In this document: in pieces, positions 16,983 to 26,328 of the stretch
Numbering within the stretch: the first letter of the stretch is position 1
Layout of the letters: each line of letters opens with the position of its first letter
From: MVYY01 sp035369865
GTDB lineage: Bacteria; Bacteroidota; Bacteroidia; Bacteroidales; Paludibacteraceae
Direction: 5' to 3'
DNA: 29,556 nt
NCBI GenBank assembly: GCA_035369865.1
Contig: DAOOVG010000019.1
Coordinates: forward strand, 1 to 29,556
Made by a program: the position numbers and the translations under genes
Notes under the pieces: generated by a model
Told to the model about the DNA's origin: nothing
Seen by the model: the letters and a program-made list of their open reading frames with translations, nothing else
The model's database searches: none

Positions 16983-19157
16983 TTACAAATTCATAAATAA
17001 AAATTCGCTCATTTGTTGATATAAATGTCTTCTGGTTTCTTTTCCCAAAATACTGTGATTCTTATCGGTATATAGTAACATCTGGAATTTTTTGTTATTT
17101 TCTTCTAAATGTTGGGCATATAATAAAGTGTTTTGTGCATGGACATTATCATCTGCTGTGCCATGAATAATTAATAAATTACCATTCAAATGAGCGGCAT
17201 GTAATAAGGGAGAGGTCAAATCATATCCCTTGAAGTTTTCTTGTGGTCGTCGCATATATCGTTCTGCATAAGCAGCGTTGTATAATCTCCAATCTGTAAC
17301 AGGAGCCACAGCAATACCGGTTTTAAATATTTTTTCTGGACTACTCATTGCCATAAGCGTAATGAAACCTCCATAACTCCATCCCCAAATTCCTATTCGT
17401 TCCTTGTCAATGTAATGTTGAGAACTTAAAAATTTTGCTGTCTCGATTTGATCTTTTGTTTCTAAAATTCCTAATTGTTGATAAGTACATTTGCGAAATT
17501 TCACACCTCGAGCTCCAGTTCCTCTTCCATCCACCCAAGCCACTACGTAATTTTGAGTGGCTAAATAATATTCCCAAGCTACATTCCATTCATCTAAAAC
17601 TTCCTGAGCATCAGGACCACTATATTGAACAAGTAACAAAGGATATTTTTTTGTCGTATCAAAATTGGAAGGTTTTAATATCCAACCATTTAATTTTATA
17701 TTTTCAGAAGTAGTAAAACTAAAAAATTCTTTTTTTGGTAAATTTAGTTTTTCCCATTCTTGGGTTATGGAGTCATTATTTTGAAAAATACGTATGAAAT
17801 TTCCTTTATTATTACGTACTGTTAAAGTGTTTGCATTTTCGAGAGAAGAAGCATTGTCAACAAAATAGGTAAATGTGTTACTAAAAACAGCTTGATGAAC
17901 TCCTTTCCCATCTGTTAATCTTGTTTTTTTACCTTTTGTTGTAATAGCATAAACATCGCGTTGAAGCGGCGACGTTTCAGCAGATTGATAATAAAGTGTC
18001 TGGGTATTTTCATCAAAGCCATAAACATCAGTAACATCCCAATTCCCAGCAGTTAGTTGTTTAATTAAAGTTCCATTTATTTGATATTGATAAACATGTC
18101 GGTAGCCATTTTTTTCATTTACACCAATAAAATATTGATTGTCAGAAGAAAATTGATAAAAATTGAAATTTCTATAATCAATATAATTATCGTCTTTTTC
18201 CTGAAGAATTAATTTTGATAAAGTAGATTTAGGATTGGCTAAAAACATTTTCATTTCATTTTGATTTCGATTTAAGGTAAAAATAGCCAATTGATCCACG
18301 GAGGAAGTCCATTTAATTCGTGGTATATAAAAATTTTCATCTAAAGTATTTAGCTGAATAGTTCTTATTGATTTTTGTCTTTCGTCGAAAATGCAAACAC
18401 TGACTTTTGAGATATTTTGACCTGCTTTGGGGTATTTATAAGTTACGGTTGTCGGATAAAGCGACAGTCCATCTATCATTTTAGTAGAGTCGGCATAAAG
18501 TTGGTAAGAAAATTCAGGAACTTCGGTTTCATCAAATTTTATAAATGCCAACAATTTGCTATCAGGGCTCCATTCGAAACAGCGAACAGCACCAAATTCT
18601 TCTTCATAAAGCCAATCGGGGACGCCATTAATGATTTTGTTTTTTTCACCATCTTTGGTAATGGCTGATTCAGTATTAAAATCTATTTTTTTTAAATATA
18701 GATTATTGTTTCTTGCAAAAGCGACATAACGGTTATCAGGAGAAAATAAAGGTGATTCCTGCGGTCCATATTCAGAAAGTGGCTGGATCTCATTTCTTTT
18801 TATATCGTAAATGTAATAATCAGCTGTAAATGTTCTTCGATAGCGTTTTTTTACATTGGTATATACTAATAATTTAGTTTCGTTTGGGCTGAATTCATAT
18901 CCCTCAATTTCCTTAAAAGGAGCGTTTTGTAATCGTGAAACACTAAAAAGTGTATCGACCACACCACCTGTTTTATAATTGAATTTGACGATGGCTTTTT
19001 TATTAACCATTAAGGTATAATTTTCTCCATCTTTCATAGAATATGGTACAACTAAATCTTTTACTTTGAATTTGCCATCTACAATATCATAAAGTAGATT
19101 GGCAAATGAAATTTGTACGCTGAAAAATAAAATTAAACTAAAAAAAATACGTTTCAT
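16983..19157 (-). CDS. Dipeptidyl peptidase IV (S9B family), secreted or periplasmic
   Basis: Serine exopeptidase that releases X-Pro or X-Ala dipeptides from peptide N-termini; in Bacteroidota it works outside the cytoplasm in protein use. The ATG at 19157 starts a signal peptide (MKRIFFSLILFFSVQISFA); the frame runs back to 19220 but that adds an unlikely hydrophilic leader. With this start the protein is 724 aa: an N-terminal beta-propeller with DWLYEEEFGAV, whose glutamates bind the substrate amino terminus, and a C-terminal alpha/beta hydrolase with S594 in GWSYGG, D669 in HGTADDNVH and H701 in KNHSILG. All catalytic residues are intact. Monocistronic, with its own promoter. Confidence 0.95.
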   Translation of the reverse strand: MKRIFFSLILFFSVQISFANLLYDIVDGKFKVKDLVVPYSMKDGENYTLMVNKKAIVKFNYKTGGVVDTLFSVSRLQNAPFKEIEGYEFSPNETKLLVYTNVKKRYRRTFTADYYIYDIKRNEIQPLSEYGPQESPLFSPDNRYVAFARNNNLYLKKIDFNTESAITKDGEKNKIINGVPDWLYEEEFGAVRCFEWSPDSKLLAFIKFDETEVPEFSYQLYADSTKMIDGLSLYPTTVTYKYPKAGQNISKVSVCIFDERQKSIRTIQLNTLDENFYIPRIKWTSSVDQLAIFTLNRNQNEMKMFLANPKSTLSKLILQEKDDNYIDYRNFNFYQFSSDNQYFIGVNEKNGYRHVYQYQINGTLIKQLTAGNWDVTDVYGFDENTQTLYYQSAETSPLQRDVYAITTKGKKTRLTDGKGVHQAVFSNTFTYFVDNASSLENANTLTVRNNKGNFIRIFQNNDSITQEWEKLNLPKKEFFSFTTSENIKLNGWILKPSNFDTTKKYPLLLVQYSGPDAQEVLDEWNVAWEYYLATQNYVVAWVDGRGTGARGVKFRKCTYQQLGILETKDQIETAKFLSSQHYIDKERIGIWGWSYGGFITLMAMSSPEKIFKTGIAVAPVTDWRLYNAAYAERYMRRPQENFKGYDLTSPLLHAAHLNGNLLIIHGTADDNVHAQNTLLYAQHLEENNKKFQMLLYTDKNHSILGKETRRHLYQQMSEFLFMNL

Positions 19158-19247
19158 TTTCAATTTATTTATTAACTTTGAATAATAGCTACTTTTCTTT
19201 TGTTCAATTTTGTGGAACAAAAAATATTGAATTTGATATCAATTGTA

Positions 19248-19278
19248 CAAAAATAAAGCAATTTGTTGATTATTGAAA
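19248..19278 (-). promoter_or_regulatory. Promoter of the DPP-IV gene
   Basis: Minus-strand TATTTTTG (19255-19248) with TTTC (19278-19275), one base off TTTG, 19 bases upstream. The leader to ATG 19157 would be about 85 bases. Confidence 0.45.
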
Positions 19279-19367
19279 TTTCGTTTTGTTTTTTACTACA
19301 TAAAGTAACGAAGCAATAGTGATTTTTTATATAAAATTGATTTGTAAACAAAACATTATCAGAAAAA

Positions 19368-20189
19368 ATGGGGAAAAAATTATTTGAAAATGATTTTTCG
19401 ACAAAAGCAGTCGGGATATGTTTAAGTGGTGGCGGAGCATTGGGGTTTGCTCACATTGGAGTATTGCAATCGCTAGAAGAACATGGAATTTATCCATTGC
19501 AAGTGGCAGGTTCAAGTATGGGAGCTGTTGTGGGCACTTTGTATGCAGCAGGCATTTCGCCACTTAAAATGTTGCAAATTATAAAAGAAGATAAACTTTA
19601 TAGAATAACTAAATTAATGAGTATTCGTCTCACTTCTATTAATTCAGGATTGTCAACGCATGATACATTACGGGAAATCATTCGGGAATTAATTCCTCAT
19701 AACAGTTTTGATAAATTACCCAAAAAAATGAATGTTTGTGTATCTAATTTGAATATTGCTGATTGGGAAATTGTTAATACAGGCGAAAATCTTGATAAAT
19801 GGGTAGCAGCCTCAGCAAGTATTCCAGGCATTTATGAAGCAATGCAGATGAACAAATGTTTTTATGTAGACGGAGGTTTATTGAATAATTTCCCAGCTCA
19901 AGCTCTTGAACAGAGTTGTCAGAAAATTATCGGGGTAGATGTTATTCCACATTTTGAAACGCTTCAATTGAAAAAACCTACCGATACTTTTTCATGGTCT
20001 GTAAGAATTATGGAGCATAAAAATTCGTTACCAGGAAGGAAACTTTGTCATTTTTTGATTGAACCAATGGCAATTAAAAAATATCATGGGTTTAGTTTTG
20101 ATGCCTACCAAAAAATTTATGAAGAAGGTTATAAATCAACCAATAATTACATTGAAAAAAATCCTGAAATATTGAATTTGAAAAATTAA
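19368..20189 (+). CDS. Patatin-like phospholipase
   Basis: Ser-Asp dyad lipid acyl hydrolase of the patatin (RssA-like) family, 273 aa. The oxyanion-hole loop is LSGGGALGFAHIGVL, the nucleophile elbow GSSMG carries the catalytic serine, and the dyad aspartate is in DGGLLNNFP. There is no signal peptide and no outer-membrane barrel, unlike the longer PlpD-type members, so a cytoplasmic or inner-membrane-associated role is likely. It is divergent from the DPP-IV gene and converges on folE. Substrate unknown. Confidence 0.93.
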   Translation: MGKKLFENDFSTKAVGICLSGGGALGFAHIGVLQSLEEHGIYPLQVAGSSMGAVVGTLYAAGISPLKMLQIIKEDKLYRITKLMSIRLTSINSGLSTHDTLREIIRELIPHNSFDKLPKKMNVCVSNLNIADWEIVNTGENLDKWVAASASIPGIYEAMQMNKCFYVDGGLLNNFPAQALEQSCQKIIGVDVIPHFETLQLKKPTDTFSWSVRIMEHKNSLPGRKLCHFLIEPMAIKKYHGFSFDAYQKIYEEGYKSTNNYIEKNPEILNLKN

Positions 20190-20273
20190 ATTTTTATTCA
20201 TCCAAGAGATAAGCTCATACTTGACCGTTATCAAAGACATCTTGTAGATTTTTAAGGAAAATAATTAAGTTCT

Positions 20274-20870
20274 TTACCTGTTTTTAATCAGATTCATAAA
20301 CTCTTCTCTTGTTCTGGCTTCCTGAAACACACCCGTAAAATCTGAAGTGGTGGTAATGGAATTAAGCTTTTGTACTCCTCTCATTTGCATACACAAATGC
20401 TGTGCTTCAATAATGACCATTACACCCATTGGTTCCAGTGTGTTTTGAATACATTGTTTAATTTGGGTAGTCATTCGTTCCTGAACCTGTAAACGACGGG
20501 CATAAATTTCGACTACACGAGCTATTTTACTCAAACCGGTTATTTTTTTATTAGGAATATATGCTACGTGAGCTCTTCCAAAAAATGGCAACAAATGATG
20601 TTCACATAATGAATAGAAATCAATGTCTTTTACAATTACCATTTGACGGTAATTTTCAGTAAATATTGCCTCTCGGATTATTTTTTCTGGATCTTCTTCA
20701 TAACCTTGCAAAAAAAATTGCATAGCTCGGGCAACTCTTTCAGGAGTTTGTACTAATCCTGGCCGTTCAGGATTTTCTCCTAAAAGACTGATAATATTTT
20801 TATAATGTTGAGCAATTTCGTTGGTTTTCTTTTCATCAAAAATTTTACCACCATTTAACTCACTATCCAT
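20274..20870 (-). CDS. folE: GTP cyclohydrolase I (FolE, type IA)
   Basis: Converts GTP to dihydroneopterin triphosphate, the first step of folate (and queuosine) synthesis. The 198-aa length is typical. Zinc ligands are C89 and H92 in LCEHHLLPF and C160 in QHLCMQMRGV; RPGLVQTPERVARA and the KITGLSKIARVVEIYARR helix are standard. The MRGV motif marks the canonical zinc-dependent FolE rather than FolE2. It follows the SPOR-domain gene by 18 bp on the same strand, a likely two-gene operon. Confidence 0.97.
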   Translation of the reverse strand: MDSELNGGKIFDEKKTNEIAQHYKNIISLLGENPERPGLVQTPERVARAMQFFLQGYEEDPEKIIREAIFTENYRQMVIVKDIDFYSLCEHHLLPFFGRAHVAYIPNKKITGLSKIARVVEIYARRLQVQERMTTQIKQCIQNTLEPMGVMVIIEAQHLCMQMRGVQKLNSITTTSDFTGVFQEARTREEFMNLIKNR

Positions 20871-20888
20871 CTAAATTTATTTGAAAAA

Positions 20889-21356
20889 TTACTTATTAAT
20901 TTGATCTCTAACTACATAAGTCTGATTTCGCAACTGAGGAAAAACCTCAATTAATTCATTTTTAAAAGTCTGAGCTTCTTCCATGGAGGCAAAATCACCC
21001 ACACGCACTTTCCAGAAAGGTGAAGAATAAGTAACATAAACATCATACTCCGGGAAAGTTTCATTAATTAACCTTTCAATATTAAAAGCTTCATTTTTAG
21101 CCGTTCGAGGCTCATTACTTGAAAAAACCTGAACACGGTAACCATTGGCAATAGTAGTTTTAGCAGGAATAGTAGAAATTCTCTTTTCTGTTAAAAGAGT
21201 TTCGATACGTTCGTCTTGATGAAAAACAACAGTTCCTCCGGTGCTGTCGTTTTTTGAAAGTACTTCAAAAATGTTTTCTTTTTGCTGGCCGCTTAAAGAA
21301 AAAATAGGAAGAGAGAATAACAATGTTACTGTAAATATCTGGAATAGTTGGTGCAT
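20889..21356 (-). CDS. SPOR domain protein with signal peptide
   Basis: Predicted periplasmic peptidoglycan-binding protein, 155 aa from the ATG at 21356. That start gives a clean signal peptide (MHQLFQIFTVTLLFSLPIFS). A linker is followed by a SPOR domain over about residues 70-150, beginning GYRVQVFSSNEPRTAKNEA and including the characteristic PFWKVRVGDFASMEEAQTF. SPOR domains bind denuded glycan strands, often at division sites. The frame extends to 21383, but this collides with the -7 promoter element at 21381-21388, so the internal start is preferred. Upstream of folE, probably cotranscribed. Confidence 0.9.
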   Translation of the reverse strand: MHQLFQIFTVTLLFSLPIFSLSGQQKENIFEVLSKNDSTGGTVVFHQDERIETLLTEKRISTIPAKTTIANGYRVQVFSSNEPRTAKNEAFNIERLINETFPEYDVYVTYSSPFWKVRVGDFASMEEAQTFKNELIEVFPQLRNQTYVVRDQINK

Positions 21357-21380
21357 TTTTATTGAAATGATATAAGGTTG

Positions 21381-21388
21381 CAAAGTTA
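21381..21388 (-). promoter_or_regulatory. -7 promoter element of the SPOR-folE operon
   Basis: Minus-strand TAACTTTG (21388-21381), matching TAnnTTTG, 25 bases before the ATG at 21356. No clear -33 box. Confidence 0.5.
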
Positions 21389-21481
21389 CAAAATGTTTCT
21401 TTTATAACTACCATTAAGATTAATTTCTTTATCTTTGACAAATCTCAATATAATTTTAAGAGTTTTTCCTGAAAATTTTTT

Positions 21482-21489
21482 TATTTTTG
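21482..21489 (+). promoter_or_regulatory. Possible -7 element of ispD-recG
   Basis: TATTTTTG matches TAnnTTTG and lies 25 bases before the ispD ATG at 21514, the same distance as for the divergent SPOR gene. No -33 TTTG at the right distance, and the tract is very T-rich, so a chance match is possible. Confidence 0.35.
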
Positions 21490-21513
21490 TTTAAAGATAA
21501 CAGAACAATTTTT

Positions 21514-22251
21514 ATGAATATTAGCAGGATTGCTTTGATAGTAGCTGGTGGAAAAGGCGAACGAATGAAAACTTCTATTCCCAAACAATTTATCGAACTG
21601 CAAGGGAAACCTGTGCTTATGCACACCATGAATGTTTTTTTTCGTTATGATCCTGCTTTATCTTTTTTTGTTGTACTTCCAACTGAACAAATTGACCTCT
21701 GGAAGTTGCTTTGTCAACAACATCATTTCGATATGCCTCATCAGATAGTCAACGGTGGTGAAACACGTTTTCATTCTGTAAAGAAAGGTATAGAAGCTAT
21801 TTCTCATCAACTTCAAAAGAATAAGAAAATTACGAATAAAAAAAATGTTATTTTAGTTGCTATACATGATGGTGTTCGTCCTTTTGTTAGTACAGACACC
21901 ATCGATAGATGTTTTGAAGAAGCTGAAAAGGAAGGGAATGCCGTTCCAGCCGTTGAGTTGACTGACAGCATAAGAAAAGTTTCACTTCAAGGAAATGAAG
22001 CTGAAGAAAGAAGAAATTATAGATTGATTCAAACTCCGCAGGTATTTGAATTTTCACTTTTGCAAAAAGCTTATCAACAGCAATATTCTCCTTTTTTCAC
22101 TGATGATGCTTCTGTTGTGGAAGCTATGGGTGTTAATATTCATTTGGTAGAAGGTAATTCCGAAAATATTAAAATTACTACTTCTTTTGATTTGGAATTA
22201 GCTGAATTTTTCCTAAGCAGAAACGAATCAAGTAACAGGCAAATTTTTTGA
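21514..22251 (+). CDS. ispD: 2-C-methyl-D-erythritol 4-phosphate cytidylyltransferase IspD
   Basis: Third enzyme of the MEP (non-mevalonate) isoprenoid pathway, making CDP-methylerythritol from CTP and MEP. The nucleotide-binding signature ALIVAGGKGERM with SIPKQF, then HDGVRPFV, AVELTDSIRKV, LIQTPQVF and a FTDDASVVE block are all in place. The ATG at 21514 (MNISRIALIV) matches the family; the frame opens at 21487 but that lies at the -7 element. 245 aa. Its TGA overlaps the TTG start of recG. Confidence 0.95.
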   Translation: MNISRIALIVAGGKGERMKTSIPKQFIELQGKPVLMHTMNVFFRYDPALSFFVVLPTEQIDLWKLLCQQHHFDMPHQIVNGGETRFHSVKKGIEAISHQLQKNKKITNKKNVILVAIHDGVRPFVSTDTIDRCFEEAEKEGNAVPAVELTDSIRKVSLQGNEAEERRNYRLIQTPQVFEFSLLQKAYQQQYSPFFTDDASVVEAMGVNIHLVEGNSENIKITTSFDLELAEFFLSRNESSNRQIF

Positions 22252-24353
22252 TCGAATTGGATTTTTTTAATCAAGATATTCAATATGTAAAAGGGGTCGG
22301 TCCCAAACGTGCCGAATTACTGAATAAAGAACTCAACATTTTCACCGTTGAAGATTTATTGAGACATTATCCTTATAAATACGTGGATCGAAGCCGTTTT
22401 TATTTTTTAAATGAGATTTCGGAAAATATGCCTTTTATTCAATTAAAAGGTAAAATTTTAAGCTTTGAAAAAGCAGGAGAAGGACGGAAGCAACGATTAA
22501 TAGCTACTTTTACTGATGGCTTCGGCATAATGGAACTGATTTGGTTCAATGGATTAAAGTTTGTTCAAGATAAATATAAAACCAATATAGAATATGTAGT
22601 TTTTGGGAAGCCAACTTTCTTTAATGGCAAAATCAGTATTATCCATCCTGAAATAGATCTTCCTTCGAAGTTACCACCGCCTGAACAAATGGGAATGCAA
22701 CCTTTTTACAATACAACTGAAAAAATGAAATCCCATTCATTGAATTCAAAAGCTATCCAAAAAATTATTTATTCCCTATTGCCAACTTTACAAAACAGCA
22801 TCCCAGAGACACTTCCTTCGTATCTTTTACAACGATTCAAGCTCTTAAATATTACGGAAGCCATTAGAAACATTCATTTTCCTCAAAACTCACATTTACT
22901 CAACAAAGCCCGTCAGCGATTGAAATTTGAAGAATTGTTTTATATTCAGCTAAGTATCGTTCGTCAGCAAAAATGGAGAGAACAAAAATTTAATGGATTC
23001 ATTTTCAAACATATTGGATATTTTTTCAATACTTTTTATCATAAATACTTACCTTTCTCCCTGACCAATGCTCAAAAACGAGTTATTCATGAAATCAGAA
23101 AAGATGTTGGTTCAGGCAAACAAATGAATCGTCTTTTACAAGGCGATGTAGGAAGTGGAAAAACGCTGGTTGCTTTAATGGCAATGCTTATGGCTGCCGA
23201 CAATGATTTTCAGGCTTGTATGATGGTCCCTACCGAAATTTTGGCTCAACAACATTATACCAGCATTAAGGAATTATTGGGCGATTTAGGTGTTGAAGTG
23301 TCTTTATTAACTGGCTCTACACGTCAAAGTGAACGAAAAATTATCCATCAAAAATTACAAAACGGTGAAATTCATATTTTAATTGGCACACATGCTTTGA
23401 TTGAAGAAACTGTTCAATTCAAAAATTTGGGTTTGGTAGTCATTGATGAACAGCATCGTTTTGGAGTTGCTCAGCGAGCAAAACTTTGGACTAAAAATCA
23501 GCAACCCCCTCATATACTTGTCATGACTGCCACTCCTATTCCACGTACGTTGGCAATGACGCTTTATGGAGACTTAAATATTTCTTCCATTGATGAATTG
23601 CCACCCGGCAGAAAACCTATTCAAACTTTTCATTTTTATGAAAACAAAAGGGCTCAACTAAACAAATTTATTAGGCAGCAAGTTGAAGCTGGGAGACAAA
23701 TCTATGTGGTTTATCCGCTTATTCAAGAATCGGAAGTATTAGATTTAAAAAATTTAGAAGAAGGCTATTGTCAGTTGTGCGAAACATTTCCCCAATATAA
23801 AATTAGTATGATGCATGGGAAAATGAAATCAGACGAAAAAGAACTTCAAATGAATAAATTTGTTTCAGGAGAAACTCAAATTATGGTGTCAACTACTGTC
23901 ATCGAAGTAGGTGTTAATGTTCCAAATGCTTCTGTGATGATTATAGAAAATGCCGAACGATTTGGTTTGTCACAATTGCATCAGTTACGGGGACGAGTAG
24001 GTCGTGGAGCAGAACAATCCTATTGTATTTTATTGACCAATTATAAATTATCAGCTACTACTCGCAAACGCATTGAAGTGATGGTTAGAACTAACGATGG
24101 CTTTGAAATTGCTGAAACTGATCTACAATTAAGAGGACCTGGTGATCTGGAAGGAACCCAACAAAGTGGTTTGCCTTTTGAATTGAAAATCGCAAATTTA
24201 GCTCAAGATGGCAAAATGTTGGAAATTGCTCGGCAAACAGCTATAGAAATTTTGGAAGTTGACTCCAACTTGGAAAAGCCAGAAAATAAAGTTTTGTTGA
24301 AGCAACTGAAAAAAATGAAAAATAATTCCATCAATTGGGGTATAATTAGTTAA
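22248..24353 (+). CDS. recG: ATP-dependent DNA helicase RecG
   Basis: Superfamily 2 branch-migration helicase that processes stalled forks and Holliday junctions. The 701-aa protein has the N-terminal wedge domain beginning VKGVGPKRAELLNKEL, Walker A GDVGSGKT (299-306), DEQH (400-403), MTATPIPRTLAMT, and the C-terminal motif QLHQLRGRVGRG. The frame has no ATG in the right place; TTG at 22248 overlaps the ispD stop (TTGA) and gives MIELDFFNQDIQYVKG, so translational coupling to ispD is likely. A second TTG nine bases on is possible. Confidence 0.96.
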   Translation: MIELDFFNQDIQYVKGVGPKRAELLNKELNIFTVEDLLRHYPYKYVDRSRFYFLNEISENMPFIQLKGKILSFEKAGEGRKQRLIATFTDGFGIMELIWFNGLKFVQDKYKTNIEYVVFGKPTFFNGKISIIHPEIDLPSKLPPPEQMGMQPFYNTTEKMKSHSLNSKAIQKIIYSLLPTLQNSIPETLPSYLLQRFKLLNITEAIRNIHFPQNSHLLNKARQRLKFEELFYIQLSIVRQQKWREQKFNGFIFKHIGYFFNTFYHKYLPFSLTNAQKRVIHEIRKDVGSGKQMNRLLQGDVGSGKTLVALMAMLMAADNDFQACMMVPTEILAQQHYTSIKELLGDLGVEVSLLTGSTRQSERKIIHQKLQNGEIHILIGTHALIEETVQFKNLGLVVIDEQHRFGVAQRAKLWTKNQQPPHILVMTATPIPRTLAMTLYGDLNISSIDELPPGRKPIQTFHFYENKRAQLNKFIRQQVEAGRQIYVVYPLIQESEVLDLKNLEEGYCQLCETFPQYKISMMHGKMKSDEKELQMNKFVSGETQIMVSTTVIEVGVNVPNASVMIIENAERFGLSQLHQLRGRVGRGAEQSYCILLTNYKLSATTRKRIEVMVRTNDGFEIAETDLQLRGPGDLEGTQQSGLPFELKIANLAQDGKMLEIARQTAIEILEVDSNLEKPENKVLLKQLKKMKNNSINWGIIS

Positions 24354-24368
24354 AAAACCTTAAATTAT

Positions 24369-24400
24369 TTTGGATTTAAAATTTCATTTTTTTACTTTTG
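24369..24400 (+). promoter_or_regulatory. Promoter of ndk and the M23 peptidase gene
   Basis: TTTG (24369-24372), a 20-base spacer and TACTTTTG (24393-24400) form a full match to the Bacteroidetes TTTG-N19-21-TAnnTTTG promoter, 41 bases before the ndk ATG. This is the best promoter in the window. Confidence 0.65.
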
Positions 24401-24441
24401 AAATGATTTCTATAAAAAGAGAAGTTTAACAACTTTTTTAA

Positions 24442-24903
24442 ATGGAAAAAACGCTTGTCATCATTAAGCCGGGAGCCATTCAGCGAGAGTTGATTGGTGA
24501 AGTGATAACCAGATTGGAACGAAAAGGTTTACACTTATGTGGCATAAAGATGATGCAACTAACCGATGACATTGTTTCTGAACATTATGCCCATTTGGCT
24601 GATCTTCCCTTTTTTGACAGAATAAAAAATTCTATGATGGTTACTCCTATTATCGTTTGTTGTTGGGAAGGAGTAGAAGCGGTAAAAGTAGTGCGAACAA
24701 TAGTTGGCGTAACAAATGGACGAGAAGCACAAGCTGGAACAATTCGTGGAGATTTTAGTATGAGTATTCAAGAAAATATTATCCATGCATCTGATAGTGT
24801 TGAAACTGCAAAAATAGAAATTGCTCGTTTTTTCAAAGAAGACGAAATTTTTGATTTTAAACAAAATAATTTGCCTTTTATATATGCAAATGATGAAAAA
24901 TAA
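24442..24903 (+). CDS. ndk: Nucleoside diphosphate kinase
   Basis: Transfers the gamma phosphate between nucleoside triphosphates and diphosphates through a phosphohistidine. The start TLVIIKPGAIQRELIGEVI is the family signature, and the catalytic histidine is H115 in NIIHASDS. The 153-aa length is normal for Bacteroidetes, slightly longer than the E. coli protein. It is preceded by a consensus promoter and followed after only 10 bp by a secreted peptidase gene. Confidence 0.96.
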   Translation: MEKTLVIIKPGAIQRELIGEVITRLERKGLHLCGIKMMQLTDDIVSEHYAHLADLPFFDRIKNSMMVTPIIVCCWEGVEAVKVVRTIVGVTNGREAQAGTIRGDFSMSIQENIIHASDSVETAKIEIARFFKEDEIFDFKQNNLPFIYANDEK

Positions 24904-24913
24904 TTGCTGAGTT

Positions 24914-25804
24914 ATGAATGTATTAACTGATTCTCCAAACATTTATTTAGCACTATTGATTCTCTTTTTACTTTTAGTAAGTGGGAAAGCCAAATCACAA
25001 AGTTTTGATATGGCTTTAAGTGCTGTTGGTTCTTTAAAAGACACAACCAATATTTATAAACAAATGTTTAATGATGATTCGGACGACTTAATGGAAAATC
25101 ACCCAGCAGACGATATTTATAACAACATCTGGTCGCATGAGAGAATCAATCCTTACAATTTGTCTATCGACAGTTTGCCTGACTCCGTTCTGATTGATTG
25201 TAGCAATTTTGTTCTCCCAATAGCAGGGAAAGTAACATCAAAATTTGGTCCCCGTCGTTATCGTTACCATTATGGAATTGATTTGCGTTTAAATGTTGGT
25301 GATTCGGTAAAGACTGCTTTTGGAGGGAAAGTTCGCATTATAGATTATGAACCAGGAGGATATGGTAATTATGTGGTAATCCGTCATGATAATGGTTTAG
25401 AAACTGTTTATGCTCATTTATCAAAAGTGTTGGTAGAAGTGAATCAGGATGTGAGTGCAGGAGAAATGATTGCATTAGGAGGAAACACAGGTAGATCGAC
25501 AGGACCTCACCTGCATTTTGAAACACGATATTTAGGGCATGCTATTAATCCTGCTGAAATTATTGATTTTGGAAAGGGTGAATTATATAATCAAACCTTT
25601 TTGATTGCTAAAAATAAAACTTTCAGATATCAAAAAGAAAGAATACCGCAAGTAACCTTAGCTAAATATCATCGTGTTATTAAAGGAGATACACTCAGTT
25701 TCATTGCAGCTCGTTACAATACTACTGTAAATAAATTATGTAAATTGAATAGAATTTCTTCTCGAAAAATATTAAGACCAGGAGAGAAAATAAGAGTTCG
25801 CTAA
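24914..25804 (+). CDS. Secreted M23 metallopeptidase with C-terminal LysM domain
   Basis: Putative peptidoglycan endopeptidase or NlpD/EnvC-like activator acting in the envelope. Residues 10-28 form a hydrophobic export signal after a short polar start. The M23 (LytM) domain spans about 95-215 with the zinc motif H119-x3-D123 (YHYGIDLRL), H168 in VYAHLS and HLHFE (H199, H201), so the catalytic set looks complete. A single LysM domain (252-296, YHRVIKGDTLSFIAARYNTT) binds glycan. It is cotranscribed with ndk. At 296 aa it is a common Bacteroidetes architecture. Confidence 0.93.
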   Translation: MNVLTDSPNIYLALLILFLLLVSGKAKSQSFDMALSAVGSLKDTTNIYKQMFNDDSDDLMENHPADDIYNNIWSHERINPYNLSIDSLPDSVLIDCSNFVLPIAGKVTSKFGPRRYRYHYGIDLRLNVGDSVKTAFGGKVRIIDYEPGGYGNYVVIRHDNGLETVYAHLSKVLVEVNQDVSAGEMIALGGNTGRSTGPHLHFETRYLGHAINPAEIIDFGKGELYNQTFLIAKNKTFRYQKERIPQVTLAKYHRVIKGDTLSFIAARYNTTVNKLCKLNRISSRKILRPGEKIRVR

Positions 25805-25848
25805 CTAAAAATTTATATAAAGCGATAATAATATATCAAGTCTCAAAA

Positions 25849-26280
25849 ATCGAGTAGGTAGAGAGATTACTCCCCCGCCCTCTCACATCACCGTGCATGC
25901 TTTCGCACACGGTGGTTTTTTTTAATGGTTTAACCTCTCGTAAATGGTGGGTTAAGGCTTGTTCCTGTTCGCCTGCTTCTTTTATTTGCAACACTTTTAT
26001 CGTTTGAGCTCTACTTACAGTTTCACTTGGAACGAAAGGGCGATAACATCCTCTACCGTCTCTTTAAACAGGTCTTATTGGTGTGTTATGACTTGCAGTT
26101 GCCCCATAAAACAAATTTTGAACTAACTGCTCCTTAAATTAAAAGATTTAGACCTTCTTCTGTGCTGTTCCTGCTCCGGAATACTATGTTTTCTGCTGAC
26201 TTCTTGCAAAGCGAAAACAACATCGATGCCGATCTTGCACTCTTGGTGCGCTTTACAAGACCTCTCGGGATAAGATAATG
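25849..26280 (-). mobile_element. Group II intron remnant: 3' end with domains V and VI
   Basis: Read on the minus strand, 25914-25889 folds as a domain V-like hairpin: a 7-bp stem (CACCGTG with CACGGTG), a two-base bulge on the 3' side, a short upper stem and a GAAA tetraloop. It is followed by GTGAGAGG, then a second hairpin with a GGGGGAG/CTCTCTACC stem, an unpaired A, and the ending CCTACTCGAT at 25849. This order matches the 3' ends of bacterial group II introns I remember. No intact reverse transcriptase is present; the bases between about 25920 and 26133 have no long open frame. The upstream boundary is a guess. Confidence 0.65.
25889..25914 (+). terminator. Same hairpin as a possible terminator for ndk-M23
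   Basis: On the plus strand the domain V-like hairpin is followed by GG and eight T residues (25916-25923) and lies 84 bases after the peptidase stop. It could therefore end that transcript, whatever its origin. Confidence 0.35.
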
Positions 26281-26285
26281 AATAA

Positions 26286-26305
26286 CCTCGAGGCAAGCCT
26301 CAAGG
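26286..26305. repeat. 20-nt GC-rich palindrome, copy 1
   Basis: CCTCGAGGCAAGCCTCAAGG, a 9-bp stem with one mismatch and a two-base AA loop, strikingly GC-rich against its surroundings. It is followed after seven bases by TTAATCGA. Confidence 0.75.
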
Positions 26306-26310
26306 TATCT

Positions 26311-26328
26311 TGTTAATCGAATAATGTA
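26311..26328 (+). repeat. Imperfect 18/19-nt direct repeat, left copy
   Basis: TGTTAATCGAATAATGTA; the right copy at 26849-26867 is TGTTAATCGAAATAATGTA, differing by a single inserted A. The two enclose about 520 bp of non-coding debris that includes palindrome copy 2. Confidence 0.65.
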